Source of the DNA: Klenkia sp.
GTDB lineage: Bacteria; Actinomycetota; Actinomycetes; Mycobacteriales; Geodermatophilaceae
DNA length: 6,275 nucleotides
Assembly: GCA_025966215.1 (NCBI GenBank)
Contig: JAOPVM010000444.1
Coordinates: 1-6,275, forward strand
Reading direction: 5' to 3'
Below, piece after piece: positions 1 through 6,049 of this stretch. A model generated the notes under the pieces. The model made no database searches. It saw nothing but the letters and a program-made list of their open reading frames with translations, and was not told where the DNA came from. The number at the start of each line of letters is the position of its first letter. Position 1 is the first letter of the stretch. A program made the position numbers and the translations under genes.

Positions 1-191
1 ACGGCCTGCAGGGTGGGCAGCTCGGCGGCGAGGGCGTCGGTGGCGACGGCGGTGGCGATGCCGGCGTACAGCCGCCGGCGGGCCGGGGACCGGCGGGGGT
101 GGTCCAGCGCGGCCTGGGCGGCACCGACGACGACGCCGTCCAGGGCGCTGCTGAGCAGTGCGCGGGCGCGGTGCTGTGCATGGCGGGCCAT
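1..191 (-). CDS. Unrecognised protein, N-terminal 63 residues (runs off the left edge)
   Basis: Read on the minus strand, an ATG at 191-189 opens a frame that stays open to the window edge. The peptide begins [19 protein letters not shown] and ends, as far as visible, in a small-residue-rich stretch ending ELPTLQAV. Codons end almost always in G or C, as expected of a real gene in this genome; the plus-strand frame over the same bases gives arginine- and alanine-rich translation typical of a shadow. The visible part is rich in Ala and Arg, with no signal peptide, clear membrane segment or motif that I recognise. It is divergent from def, and a TANNNT hexamer lies 6 bases before its ATG with no Shine-Dalgarno sequence, which suggests its own leaderless transcript. 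Function unknown. The reality of the gene is moderately supported; its product is not identifiable from this fragment. Confidence 0.55.
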   Translation of the reverse strand, partial: MARHAQHRARALLSSALDGVVVGAAQAALDHPRRSPARRRLYAGIATAVATDALAAELPTLQA

Positions 192-197
192 GCCGGA

Positions 198-203
198 ACG
201 CTA
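198..203 (-). promoter_or_regulatory. Candidate -10 element for the divergent minus-strand gene
   Basis: On the minus strand the bases read TAGCGTTCCGGCATG: a TANNNT hexamer (203 to 198), six bases, then the ATG of the unrecognised gene. This places the expected transcription start at or next to the A of the ATG, so the mRNA would be leaderless. No purine-rich Shine-Dalgarno sequence is present, and no convincing -35 hexamer is visible 16-19 bases upstream. The same 6-base distance occurs at def and rpe. Inferred from sequence only. Confidence 0.45.
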
Positions 204-223
204 CCCGCGACGCCGGCCGGACG

Positions 224-243
224 GGGCCCCTCGGCAGGGGCCC
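224..243. repeat. Perfect 8-bp inverted repeat with 4-base loop
   Basis: GGGCCCCT (224-231) and AGGGGCCC (236-243) are perfect reverse complements separated by CGGC. The repeat lies between the two divergent candidate promoters and upstream of the def -10 element. It has no T-tract on either strand, so an intrinsic terminator is unlikely. It could be a protein-binding site or a chance palindrome in GC-rich DNA. It shares bases 241-243 with the next inverted repeat. Confidence 0.45.
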
Positions 244-264
244 GCTCGGGAGCTCGTGAGCGGG
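241..264. repeat. 7-bp inverted repeat with 10-base loop, overlapping the previous one
   Basis: CCCGCTC (241-247) pairs with GAGCGGG (258-264). The 10-base loop (248-257) contains the palindrome GAGCTC at 250-255. Because 241-243 belong to both this stem and the upstream 8-bp stem, the two could not form fully at once. The site ends about 25 bases before the predicted def -10 hexamer, a position from which a regulator could act on def or on the divergent gene. No regulator is identifiable. Confidence 0.4.
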
Positions 265-288
265 TGGGGGACCGAGGGGTCCTTCTTC

Positions 289-294
289 TATCCT
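289..294 (+). promoter_or_regulatory. Candidate -10 element of the def-fmt-rsmB operon (leaderless)
   Basis: The bases read TATCCTCGACCGGTG: a TANNNT hexamer, six bases, then the GTG start of def at 301. This predicts transcription beginning at the GTG itself. There is no Shine-Dalgarno sequence in the pyrimidine-rich bases just before the start, which fits leaderless translation, common in actinobacteria. The -35 region (about 265-272) is G-rich and not close to TTGACA, so the promoter call rests on the -10 element and its spacing. Confidence 0.6.
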
Positions 295-300
295 CGACCG

Positions 301-858
301 GTGAGCGTCACCCCCATCCGGATCATGGGCGACCCGGTGCTGCGCGCCGTGGCCGCCCCCGTCGTCGACTTCGACGCCGAGCTGCGCACGCGCGTCACCG
401 ACCTGACCGAGACCATGCACGCCGCCGGCGGCGCCGGCCTGGCCGCCCCGCAGATCGGCGTGGGCCTGCGGGTCTTCACCTGGTACGTCGACGGCGAGGT
501 CGGCCACATCGTCAACCCCGACGTCGTGCCGGTCGGGGAGGAGACCGGGGAGGACGCCGAGGGCTGCCTGTCGATCCCCGGCTACCGCTTCGACTGCCGC
601 CGGCACCTCCACGTCGCGGCCACCGGCTGGGACGTGCACGGCGAGCCGCTGCGTGTCGAGGGCTCGCACAAGCTGGCCCGGGCCATCCAGCACGAGACCG
701 ACCACCTCGACGGCGTGCTGTTCGTCGACCGGCTCGACGCCCAGGCCCGCGAGGCCGCCCTGGCCGTGCTCGGCGACGCCGAGTGGCAGGGCCATGCCGC
801 CTGGCTGCCCGACGGCGAGCCCGCACCCGCCCCTGTCGTGAAGGTGAGCCCGCACTGA
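301..858 (+). CDS. def: Peptide deformylase
   Basis: A 185-residue peptide deformylase, the metalloenzyme that removes the N-formyl group from nascent proteins in the cytoplasm. All three family motifs are visible: [10 protein letters not shown] at residues 44-53 (Gln51 helps bind the substrate), EGCLSIPG at 87-94 (Cys89 a metal ligand) and QHETDHLDG at 130-138 (His131 and His135 metal ligands, Glu132 the catalytic base). The metal is usually Fe2+ in this family. The length is normal. The frame is open further upstream, but the GTG at 301 gives the expected N-terminus ([15 protein letters not shown]) and sits 6 bases after a -10-like hexamer; upstream starts would run into the divergent gene. 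It is the first gene of an operon with fmt, and its stop codon overlaps the fmt start by 4 bases (CTGA). The two enzymes act at opposite ends of the N-formyl-methionine cycle. Confidence 0.96.
   Translation: MSVTPIRIMGDPVLRAVAAPVVDFDAELRTRVTDLTETMHAAGGAGLAAPQIGVGLRVFTWYVDGEVGHIVNPDVVPVGEETGEDAEGCLSIPGYRFDCRRHLHVAATGWDVHGEPLRVEGSHKLARAIQHETDHLDGVLFVDRLDAQAREAALAVLGDAEWQGHAAWLPDGEPAPAPVVKVSPH
841..847 (+). promoter_or_regulatory. Shine-Dalgarno sequence that fixes the fmt start at CTG
   Basis: AAGGTGA, inside the last codons of def, is a strong match to the anti-Shine-Dalgarno sequence and ends 7 bases before the CTG at 855. The same 7-base gap separates GAGGAGG (1773-1779) from the rsmB start and GAGG (3414-3417) from the ligase start. 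No ATG, GTG or TTG in the fmt frame lies at a usable distance, so this site supports initiation at the CTG. Confidence 0.7.
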
Positions 859-1790
859 AGCTGCTCTTCGCCGGGACGCCGTCACCGGCGGTCCCGTCGC
901 TCACCGCCCTGCTCGCCAGCGACCACGAGGTGGTCGCGGTGCTCACCCGCCCCGACGCCCGCGCCGGCCGCGGTCGTCGCGAGGTGCGCTCCCCGGTCGC
1001 CCAGCACGCCGACGAGGCGGGCATCCCGGTGCTGCAGCCGCGCTCGCCCCGGGAGCCGGAGTTCCTCGGGCAGCTGGCCGACCTCGGCGTCGACTGTGCC
1101 CCGGTGGTCGCCTACGGGGCGCTGGTGCCCCCGGCCGCGCTCGGCATCCCCACGCACGGTTGGGTCAACCTGCACTTCTCGCTGCTGCCGGCCTGGCGCG
1201 GCGCCGCCCCGGTGCAGCACGCGGTGATGGCCGGTGACGAGGTCACCGGTGCGGCCACCTTCCAGCTGGAGGCGGGCCTGGACACCGGCCCGGTCTTCGG
1301 CGTGGTCACCGAGGCGATCGGCCCGCGCGACACCGCCGGTGAGCTGCTCGACCGGCTCGCCGTCACCGGTGCCCGGCTGCTGGTCGCCACCCTGGACGGC
1401 CTGGCCGAGGGCTCCCTGGTGCCCGAGCCGCAGCCCACCGACGGCGTCTCGCTGGCCCCGAAGGTCGAGACCGCCGACGCCCGCGTCGACTGGTCGCTGC
1501 CCGCGCACGTGGTCGACCGCCGGGTCCGTGGCGTCACCCCCGCCCCGGGCGCCTGGACGACGTGGCGCGGTGACCGGCTGCGCCTGGGCCCGGTGGAGCC
1601 GCTGGAGAGCTCCCTGGCCCTGGCCCTGGCCCCCGGCGAGGTCTCGGTCGGGGCGACCGGCGTGCTCGTCGGCACCGGACGCGGCGCCGTCCGGCTCGGC
1701 GAGGTCCAGCCCGCCGGCAAGAAGATGCTGCCCGCCCTCGACTGGGCGCGCGGCGCCCGGCCCGCCCCGCACGAGGAGGTCGGCGCGTGA
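855..1790 (+). CDS. fmt: Methionyl-tRNA formyltransferase, apparent CTG start
   Basis: A 311-residue Fmt, which transfers a formyl group from 10-formyltetrahydrofolate to initiator Met-tRNA. The N-terminal catalytic domain shows FAGTP at residues 5-9, the basic loop [10 protein letters not shown] at 32-41, [16 protein letters not shown] at 105-120 and GLDTGPV at 141-147. Asn105, His107 and Asp143 match the E. coli catalytic triad Asn106, His108 and Asp144. The C-terminal tRNA-binding domain follows from about residue 203. The usual first residue of the family falls on the CTG at 855, which overlaps the def stop codon as CTGA and has a well-placed AAGGTGA before it. The nearest standard upstream start, GTG at 783, would add 24 shadow-like residues; the GTG at 930 would delete FAGTP. 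Annotation pipelines that allow only ATG, GTG and TTG would misplace this start. The gene ends in a GTGA overlap with rsmB. The function is certain; the CTG start is probable, though a base-call error at 855 is not excluded. Confidence 0.93.
   Translation: MKLLFAGTPSPAVPSLTALLASDHEVVAVLTRPDARAGRGRREVRSPVAQHADEAGIPVLQPRSPREPEFLGQLADLGVDCAPVVAYGALVPPAALGIPTHGWVNLHFSLLPAWRGAAPVQHAVMAGDEVTGAATFQLEAGLDTGPVFGVVTEAIGPRDTAGELLDRLAVTGARLLVATLDGLAEGSLVPEPQPTDGVSLAPKVETADARVDWSLPAHVVDRRVRGVTPAPGAWTTWRGDRLRLGPVEPLESSLALALAPGEVSVGATGVLVGTGRGAVRLGEVQPAGKKMLPALDWARGARPAPHEEVGA
1612..1629 (+). repeat. Hexanucleotide CCCTGG repeated three times within fmt
   Basis: Three exact tandem copies of CCCTGG lie inside fmt and encode Leu-Ala-Leu-Ala-Leu-Ala (residues 254-259, in the C-terminal domain). 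A change of one unit would keep the reading frame and add or remove one Leu-Ala pair. The array is short and may have no biological role. Confidence 0.5.
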
Positions 1791-3196
1791 CCGCACCCCG
1801 TCGCCGTGGTCCCACCGGACGACCGGCCGGCCCGCGCACGAAGCAGGCCCGACCGGAGTCCCGGCGGGTCCGCCCGGTCCTGGACGGCGCCCGGCTGACC
1901 GCCTACGACGTGCTCGACGGCGTCTCCTCCCGGGCCGCCTACGCCAACCTGCTGCTGCCCCAGCTGCTGCGCGAGCGCCGGCTGGAGCCCCGCGACGCCG
2001 GGTTCGCCACCCAGCTCGCCTACGGCACGTTGCGCGCTGCCGGCACCCTGGACGCCGTCCTCAGCGGCCTGGTGAGCCGGCCGCTGGCCGAACTGGACCC
2101 CCGGGTGCTCGACCTGCTGCGGCTCGGTGCCTACCAGCTGGTCGACCTGCGGGTGCCCTCGCACGCCGCGGTCGACACCACCGTCGCCCTCACCCGGGCC
2201 ATCGTGGGCACCGGCGCCTCCGGGCTGGTCAACGCGGTGCTGCGCAAGGTCGCCGCCGGCGGCTCCCGGGAGGAGTGGATCGCTGCGCTCGGGGTCACCG
2301 GCGACGACCGGCTGGCGTTGCTCACCGACCACCCGCCGTGGATCGTGCAGGCCTGGCGCGAGGCGCTGGGAGCCGACGCCGAGCTCGAGGCCGCGCTGCT
2401 GGCCGACGACGCCGCCCCCGAGGTGCACCTGGTCGCCCGGCACACCGACCGGGACGCCCTGGCCGCCGACACCGGGGGAGACCCCGGCCCGTGGTCGCCG
2501 TACGCGGTCCGCCTGCACGGCGGGGACCCCGGGCGGCTCACCGCGGTCCAGGACGGCACCGCGGCGGTGCAGGACGAGGGGTCGCAGCTGGCCGCGCTCG
2601 CGCTGTCCCGCGCACCGCTGGAGGGCCCCGACGCCCGCTGGCTGGACCTCTGCGCCGGACCGGGCGGGAAGGCGGCACTGCTGGCCGCCGTCCGGCCCGC
2701 GGGCGTGCACGTCACCGCGGCCGACCGCTCCGAGCACCGGGTCGAGCTGGTCCGCTCCGCGCTGGGCGAGGAGCCCGACGTTGAGCTGCTGGTCGCCGAC
2801 GGCCGCGAGGGGCCGTGGGCGCCGGGCTCCTTCGACCGGGTGCTGCTGGACGCCCCGTGCACCGGGCTGGGTGCGTTGCGGCGTCGTCCCGAGGTCCGTT
2901 GGCGGCGGACCGCCGAGGACGTCGCCCCGTTGGCGGAGCTGCAGCGCGAGCTGCTCGCCGCGGCGCTGGACGCCGTCCGGCCCGGCGGAGTGGTGGCCTA
3001 CGTGACCTGTTCACCGCACACCGCGGAGACCGTCGACGTGGTGGCCGCTGCCGCGGCCCGGGACGACGTGGAGCCTCTTCCGGTCGCCGGGCTGTTCCCC
3101 GACGTGCCCGACGCCGCCCGCGGGGACGCCCTGCAGCTCTGGCCGCACCGGCACGGCACCGACGCCATGTTCGTCGCCCTGCTGCGCAGGACCTGA
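1787..3196 (+). CDS. rsmB: 16S rRNA (cytosine-C5)-methyltransferase RsmB/Fmu (Sun family)
   Basis: A 469-residue S-adenosylmethionine-dependent rRNA methyltransferase; in E. coli RsmB makes m5C967 of 16S rRNA. A basic tail (about residues 1-30) precedes a NusB-like RNA-binding domain (about 35-160). The catalytic domain shows QDEGSQL at 262-268, the SAM-binding motif DLCAGPGGK at 287-295, motif IV DAPCTG at 355-360, and motif VI TCSP at 407-410. Cys408 is the expected nucleophile and Cys358 the second conserved cysteine, which helps release the product. Start: the GTG at 1787 overlaps the fmt stop as GTGA, with GAGGAGG ending 7 bases before it. It is slightly longer than E. coli RsmB because of the basic N-terminal tail. 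It belongs to the def-fmt operon; fmt-fmu adjacency is also seen in Mycobacterium tuberculosis. The exact modified base in this organism is assigned by homology. Confidence 0.95.
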   Translation: MTAPRRRGPTGRPAGPRTKQARPESRRVRPVLDGARLTAYDVLDGVSSRAAYANLLLPQLLRERRLEPRDAGFATQLAYGTLRAAGTLDAVLSGLVSRPLAELDPRVLDLLRLGAYQLVDLRVPSHAAVDTTVALTRAIVGTGASGLVNAVLRKVAAGGSREEWIAALGVTGDDRLALLTDHPPWIVQAWREALGADAELEAALLADDAAPEVHLVARHTDRDALAADTGGDPGPWSPYAVRLHGGDPGRLTAVQDGTAAVQDEGSQLAALALSRAPLEGPDARWLDLCAGPGGKAALLAAVRPAGVHVTAADRSEHRVELVRSALGEEPDVELLVADGREGPWAPGSFDRVLLDAPCTGLGALRRRPEVRWRRTAEDVAPLAELQRELLAAALDAVRPGGVVAYVTCSPHTAETVDVVAAAAARDDVEPLPVAGLFPDVPDAARGDALQLWPHRHGTDAMFVALLRRT

Positions 3197-3197
3197 G

Positions 3198-3428
3198 GTG
3201 CCGCCGCTGCTCGAGCGACGGGGGAGGCTGCGGGTCGAGCCGTCCGCGCTCGTCGTCGCCACCCTGGTCGCGGTGCTGGCCAGGACGCCCTCGCTGCTCC
3301 CGCGGAGCTGGTCCTCCCAGGCCGTGGTCGGCGGCACCGGCGCCGCGATCGGGCTGGAGTCCGCCGCCTCCCCGCAGGCCCCGGAGCTGGTCCACCGCGC
3401 CGGCCGGGCCCGCGAGGTCGTCGGATGA
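3198..3428 (+). CDS. 76-residue frame resembling the N-terminus of a membrane alpha/beta-hydrolase; probable remnant
   Basis: The GTG at 3198 lies 1 base after the rsmB stop, with AGGA (3188-3191) six bases before it. Residues 17-28 are hydrophobic (ALVVATLVAVLA), followed by TPSLLPRSW at 30-38 and QAVVGGTGAAIG at 41-52. From memory this matches the N-terminal membrane region of the Abhydrolase_9 family (N-terminal domain Abhydrolase_9_N), in which a membrane segment is followed by a TPSLLPRxW-type motif and a second membrane segment. Full-length members have several membrane helices and a C-terminal hydrolase domain of several hundred residues; here the similarity stops near residue 54 and a short unrelated tail ends at 76. 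No catalytic serine motif is present. Its stop overlaps the ligase start as ATGA, so translating it may couple rsmB to the ligase. It could be a decayed gene kept as a coupling leader, or a small membrane protein. The frame looks real; a function is not assignable. Confidence 0.6.
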   Translation: MPPLLERRGRLRVEPSALVVATLVAVLARTPSLLPRSWSSQAVVGGTGAAIGLESAASPQAPELVHRAGRAREVVG

Positions 3429-5362
3429 CCGGCTACCCGCCTCCTCCGGGGTTCGCCGCCCGGGCCAACGTGGGCCCGGAGGTCTACGCGCAGGCCGAGG
3501 CCGACCCGTTCGCCTTCTGGGCCGAGCAGGCCGGCCGGCTGCAGTGGGACACCCCCTGGGACACCGTCTTCGACGACGCCGAGATGCCGACCGCCCGCTG
3601 GTTCGGCGGCGGCCGGCTCAACGTGGCGGTCAACTGCGTCGACCGGCACGTCACCGCCGGCCGGGGGGACGACGTCGCGCTGCACTGGGTGGGCGAGCCC
3701 GGCGACGGCCGCACCGTCACCTGGGCCCAGCTGCAGGACGACGTCTGCCGGCTGGCCAACGCGCTCACCGGGCTCGGGATCGGGGCCGGTGACCGGGTGG
3801 TGCTGTACCTGCCGGTGCTGGTGGAGACGGTCGTCGCGACGATGGCGTGCGCCCGGATCGGCGCCGTGGTCAGCCTGGTCTTCGGTGGGTTCTCCGCCGA
3901 CGCGCTGCGCTTCCGGGTCGCCGACACCGGGGCCAAGCTGCTGATCGCCAGCGACGGGCAGTTCCGCCGCGGGGCCGCGGTCGCGGTGAAGGCCACCGCG
4001 GACGAGGCCGTCGCCGGGCTGGACCACGTCGAGCACGTGCTCGTCGTCCGGCGGACCGGGGAGGCCGACGTCCCGTGGACCCCCGGCCGTGACCTGTGGT
4101 GGCACGAGCTGCTGGCCGCGCACCCCCCGGTGCACGAGCCGGCGTCCTTCGACGCCGAGCACCCGCTGTTCATCGTCTACACCTCGGGCACCACAGGCCG
4201 GCCCAAGGGGCTGGTGCACACCACCGGCGGCTACCTGACCCAGGCCAGCTGGACGCACTGGGCCCTGTTCGACGCGAAGGACGACGACGTCTACTGGTGC
4301 CAGGCCGACCTCGCCTGGGTCACCGCGCACACCTACGTGCTCTACGGGCCGACGTCCAACGGCACCACCCAGGTGCTCTACGAGGGCAGCCCGCTCACCC
4401 CGCACCCCGGCCGGCACTTCGAGGTGATCGCCGGGCTCGGGGTGACCGTCTACTACACCGCCCCGACGCTGGTGCGCACGTTCATGAAGCACGGCCCGGA
4501 GCTGCCGGCCGGGTACGACCTGTCCTCGCTGCGGCTGCTCGGCTCGGTCGGCGAGGCGATCAACCCCGAGGCCTGGCGCTGGCTGCACGAGCACGTCGGC
4601 GGCGCTCGGTGCCCGATCGTGGACACCTGGTGGCAGTCCGAGACCGGGGCGGCCGTCATCGCCCCGCTGCCCGGGGTCACCGTGCTGGAACCCGGGTCGG
4701 CCACCGTGCCGCTGCCCGGGCTGGCGGCCGCGGTCGTCGACGACGCGGGGGAGCAGACCCCGCCCGGGGTCGAGGGCAACCTGGTGCTCACCCGGCCCTG
4801 GCCGGCCATGGCCCGCACCGTGTGGGGCGACCACGCCCGCTTCGTGGCCTCCTACTGGGCGCCCTACGCCGAGCGGGGCTGGTACCTGGCCGGGGACTCC
4901 GCGTCGGTGGACGAGGCCGGCTTCGTGTGGATCGGCGGCCGGATCGACGACGTGCTCAACGTGTCCGGGCACCGGCTGTCCTCGATCGAGCTGGAGTCGG
5001 CGCTGGTGTCGCACCCGCGGGTCGCCGAGGCCGCCGTCGTCGGTGCCCCGGACGACGTCACCGGCCAGCGGATCGTCGCCTTCGTGATCACCCGGGACGA
5101 CGCCGGCGCCGACGACTCCCGGCTGGCCGAGGAGCTGCGGGCGCACGTGGCCCTGCGGGTGGGCGCGATCGCCAAGCCGCGGGAGGTCGTCGTGGTCACC
5201 GACCTGCCCAAGACCCGGTCGGGCAAGATCATGCGGCGGTTGATGGCGGACATGACCGCCGGCCGCGGAGGTGGGGACACCACCTCGCTGACCGACCCGG
5301 GCTCGATGACCACCGTCGAGCGGGCCTGGGACGCGCACGCCGCTCTCCGGGACCGCACCTAG
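3425..5362 (+). CDS. acsA: Acetyl-CoA synthetase-type acyl-CoA ligase (AMP-forming)
   Basis: A 645-residue ANL-superfamily ligase that activates a short carboxylate, probably acetate, with ATP through an acyl-AMP to acyl-CoA; cytoplasmic. An N-terminal acetyl-CoA-synthetase domain (about residues 18-80) precedes the AMP-binding domain with P-loop YTSGTTGRPKG at 252-262, YTAPT at 344-348 and TWWQSETG at 401-408. The C-terminal domain has GRIDDVLNVSGHRL at 505-518 and PKTRSGK at 595-601; Lys601 is the adenylation lysine, which protein acetyltransferases reversibly modify in related enzymes. Val299, Thr300, Val375 and Trp403 align with the acetate-pocket residues Val310, Thr311, Val386 and Trp414 of Salmonella Acs. 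The usual GWVTGH segment reads AWVTAH, so propionate or another short acid is possible. Start: the ATG at 3425 follows GAGG by 7 bases and overlaps the small upstream frame as ATGA. No terminator separates it from rpe, 9 bases downstream. The enzyme class is very sure; the exact substrate and gene symbol are less so. Confidence 0.88.
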   Translation: MTGYPPPPGFAARANVGPEVYAQAEADPFAFWAEQAGRLQWDTPWDTVFDDAEMPTARWFGGGRLNVAVNCVDRHVTAGRGDDVALHWVGEPGDGRTVTWAQLQDDVCRLANALTGLGIGAGDRVVLYLPVLVETVVATMACARIGAVVSLVFGGFSADALRFRVADTGAKLLIASDGQFRRGAAVAVKATADEAVAGLDHVEHVLVVRRTGEADVPWTPGRDLWWHELLAAHPPVHEPASFDAEHPLFIVYTSGTTGRPKGLVHTTGGYLTQASWTHWALFDAKDDDVYWCQADLAWVTAHTYVLYGPTSNGTTQVLYEGSPLTPHPGRHFEVIAGLGVTVYYTAPTLVRTFMKHGPELPAGYDLSSLRLLGSVGEAINPEAWRWLHEHVGGARCPIVDTWWQSETGAAVIAPLPGVTVLEPGSATVPLPGLAAAVVDDAGEQTPPGVEGNLVLTRPWPAMARTVWGDHARFVASYWAPYAERGWYLAGDSASVDEAGFVWIGGRIDDVLNVSGHRLSSIELESALVSHPRVAEAAVVGAPDDVTGQRIVAFVITRDDAGADDSRLAEELRAHVALRVGAIAKPREVVVVTDLPKTRSGKIMRRLMADMTAGRGGGDTTSLTDPGSMTTVERAWDAHAALRDRT

Positions 5363-5365
5363 GAT
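5360..5365 (+). promoter_or_regulatory. Candidate rpe -10 element overlapping the ligase stop codon; also contains a possible Shine-Dalgarno
   Basis: The bases read TAGGATCGCCCGGTG. TAGGAT fits TANNNT and ends 6 bases before the rpe GTG, the same spacing and nearly the same intervening bases (CGCCCG against CGACCG) as at def. Its first three bases are the TAG stop of the ligase gene. AGGA at 5361-5364 lies 7 bases before the GTG, so it could instead serve as a Shine-Dalgarno on a read-through mRNA. Both roles may apply. No clear -35 element is seen. Confidence 0.5.
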
Positions 5366-5371
5366 CGCCCG

Positions 5372-6049
5372 GTGCCCCGCAGCCCCCTGATCGCGCCCAG
5401 CCTGCTGTCCGCGGACTTCGCCCGGCTCGCCGAGGAGACCGCCCGGATCGCCGACGCCGACTGGGTGCACGTCGACGTCATGGACGCCCACTTCGTGCCC
5501 AACCTGACCCTGGGTGCCCCCGTGGTGGAGGCGATCCAGCGGGTCAGCCCGGTGCCGCTGGACTGCCACCTGATGATCACCGACCCCGAGCGGTGGGCCC
5601 CCGCCTACGCCGAGCTGGGTGCCCGCAACGTGACCGTGCACGCCGAGGCCTGCACCGGTGACCCCCGCGCGGTGGCCCGCGACCTGCGGGCCGCCGGCGC
5701 GCTGGCCGGGCTGGCGATCAGGCCGGGCACCCCGCTGGAGCCCTACGTCGAGGTGCTGCGCGACTTCGACACCCTGCTGGTGATGAGCGTGGAGCCCGGC
5801 TTCGGCGGCCAGTCGTTCATCGCCGACGTGCTCAGCAAGGTCCGGGAGGCCCGCCGGCTCGTGGACACCGGTCACCTGGAGCTGCTGGTGGAGATCGACG
5901 GCGGGATCAACGCCGACACCATCGAGGCCGCCGCCGAGGCCGGCGTCGACGTCTTCGTGGCCGGCTCCGCGGTCTACGGCGCCGACGACCCGGCTGTGGC
6001 GATCGCGGCGCTGCGGGCGCAGGCCGCCCGTTCCTTCCCCGCGTCGTGA
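5372..6049 (+). CDS. rpe: Ribulose-phosphate 3-epimerase
   Basis: A 225-residue TIM-barrel enzyme that interconverts D-ribulose 5-phosphate and D-xylulose 5-phosphate in the pentose phosphate pathway. Family motifs are complete: [10 protein letters not shown] at residues 7-16, [12 protein letters not shown] at 33-44, CHLMI at 65-69, [12 protein letters not shown] at 138-149, EIDGGI at 174-179 and VAGSAVYG near the C-terminus, which helps bind phosphate. Metal ligands are His33, Asp35, His66 and Asp176, with Asp35 and Asp176 as the acid-base pair. Ala39 stands where many members have Gly or Asn, outside the ligand set. The GTG at 5372 gives the normal N-terminus and length. It is probably the first gene of its own transcript, or co-transcribed with the ligase, and overlaps ribD by GTGA. 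The pairing with ribD makes metabolic sense: ribulose 5-phosphate is a riboflavin precursor. Confidence 0.96.
   Translation: MPRSPLIAPSLLSADFARLAEETARIADADWVHVDVMDAHFVPNLTLGAPVVEAIQRVSPVPLDCHLMITDPERWAPAYAELGARNVTVHAEACTGDPRAVARDLRAAGALAGLAIRPGTPLEPYVEVLRDFDTLLVMSVEPGFGGQSFIADVLSKVREARRLVDTGHLELLVEIDGGINADTIEAAAEAGVDVFVAGSAVYGADDPAVAIAALRAQAARSFPAS

Noticed and set aside
224..264. Intrinsic terminator formed by the inverted repeats
   Set aside because: No T-tract follows either stem on either strand, and no gene ends here; both flanking genes start away from it.
265..272. -35 promoter element for def
   Set aside because: The bases at the right distance are G-rich and match TTGACA poorly, so only the -10 element is reported.
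13..300. In-frame upstream extension of def beginning near position 13
   Set aside because: The normal deformylase N-terminus begins at the GTG at 301, directly after a promoter-like hexamer. The extension overlaps the divergent gene and has no deformylase similarity.
99..854. Upstream in-frame extension of fmt to 99, which would give a 563-residue protein overlapping all of def
   Set aside because: The extension is arginine-rich shadow translation of def, which has all its catalytic motifs in another frame. Fmt similarity starts at 855.
2550..2600. Possible internal duplication in rsmB (VQDG followed by VQDE)
   Set aside because: The second copy is the normal VQDEGSQ family motif. The first is a short partial resemblance that could arise by chance in this Ala- and Gly-rich stretch.
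1112..2737. A 541-codon minus-strand frame antisense to fmt and rsmB
   Set aside because: Low-complexity shadow of two well-supported plus-strand genes, with no recognisable domain.
3011..5875. A 954-codon open frame on the minus strand, antisense to the end of rsmB, the ligase and rpe
   Set aside because: Long antisense open frames are a by-product of very high GC3. The translation is a Gly/Val/Arg/His-rich shadow without domains, and three well-supported genes occupy the other strand.
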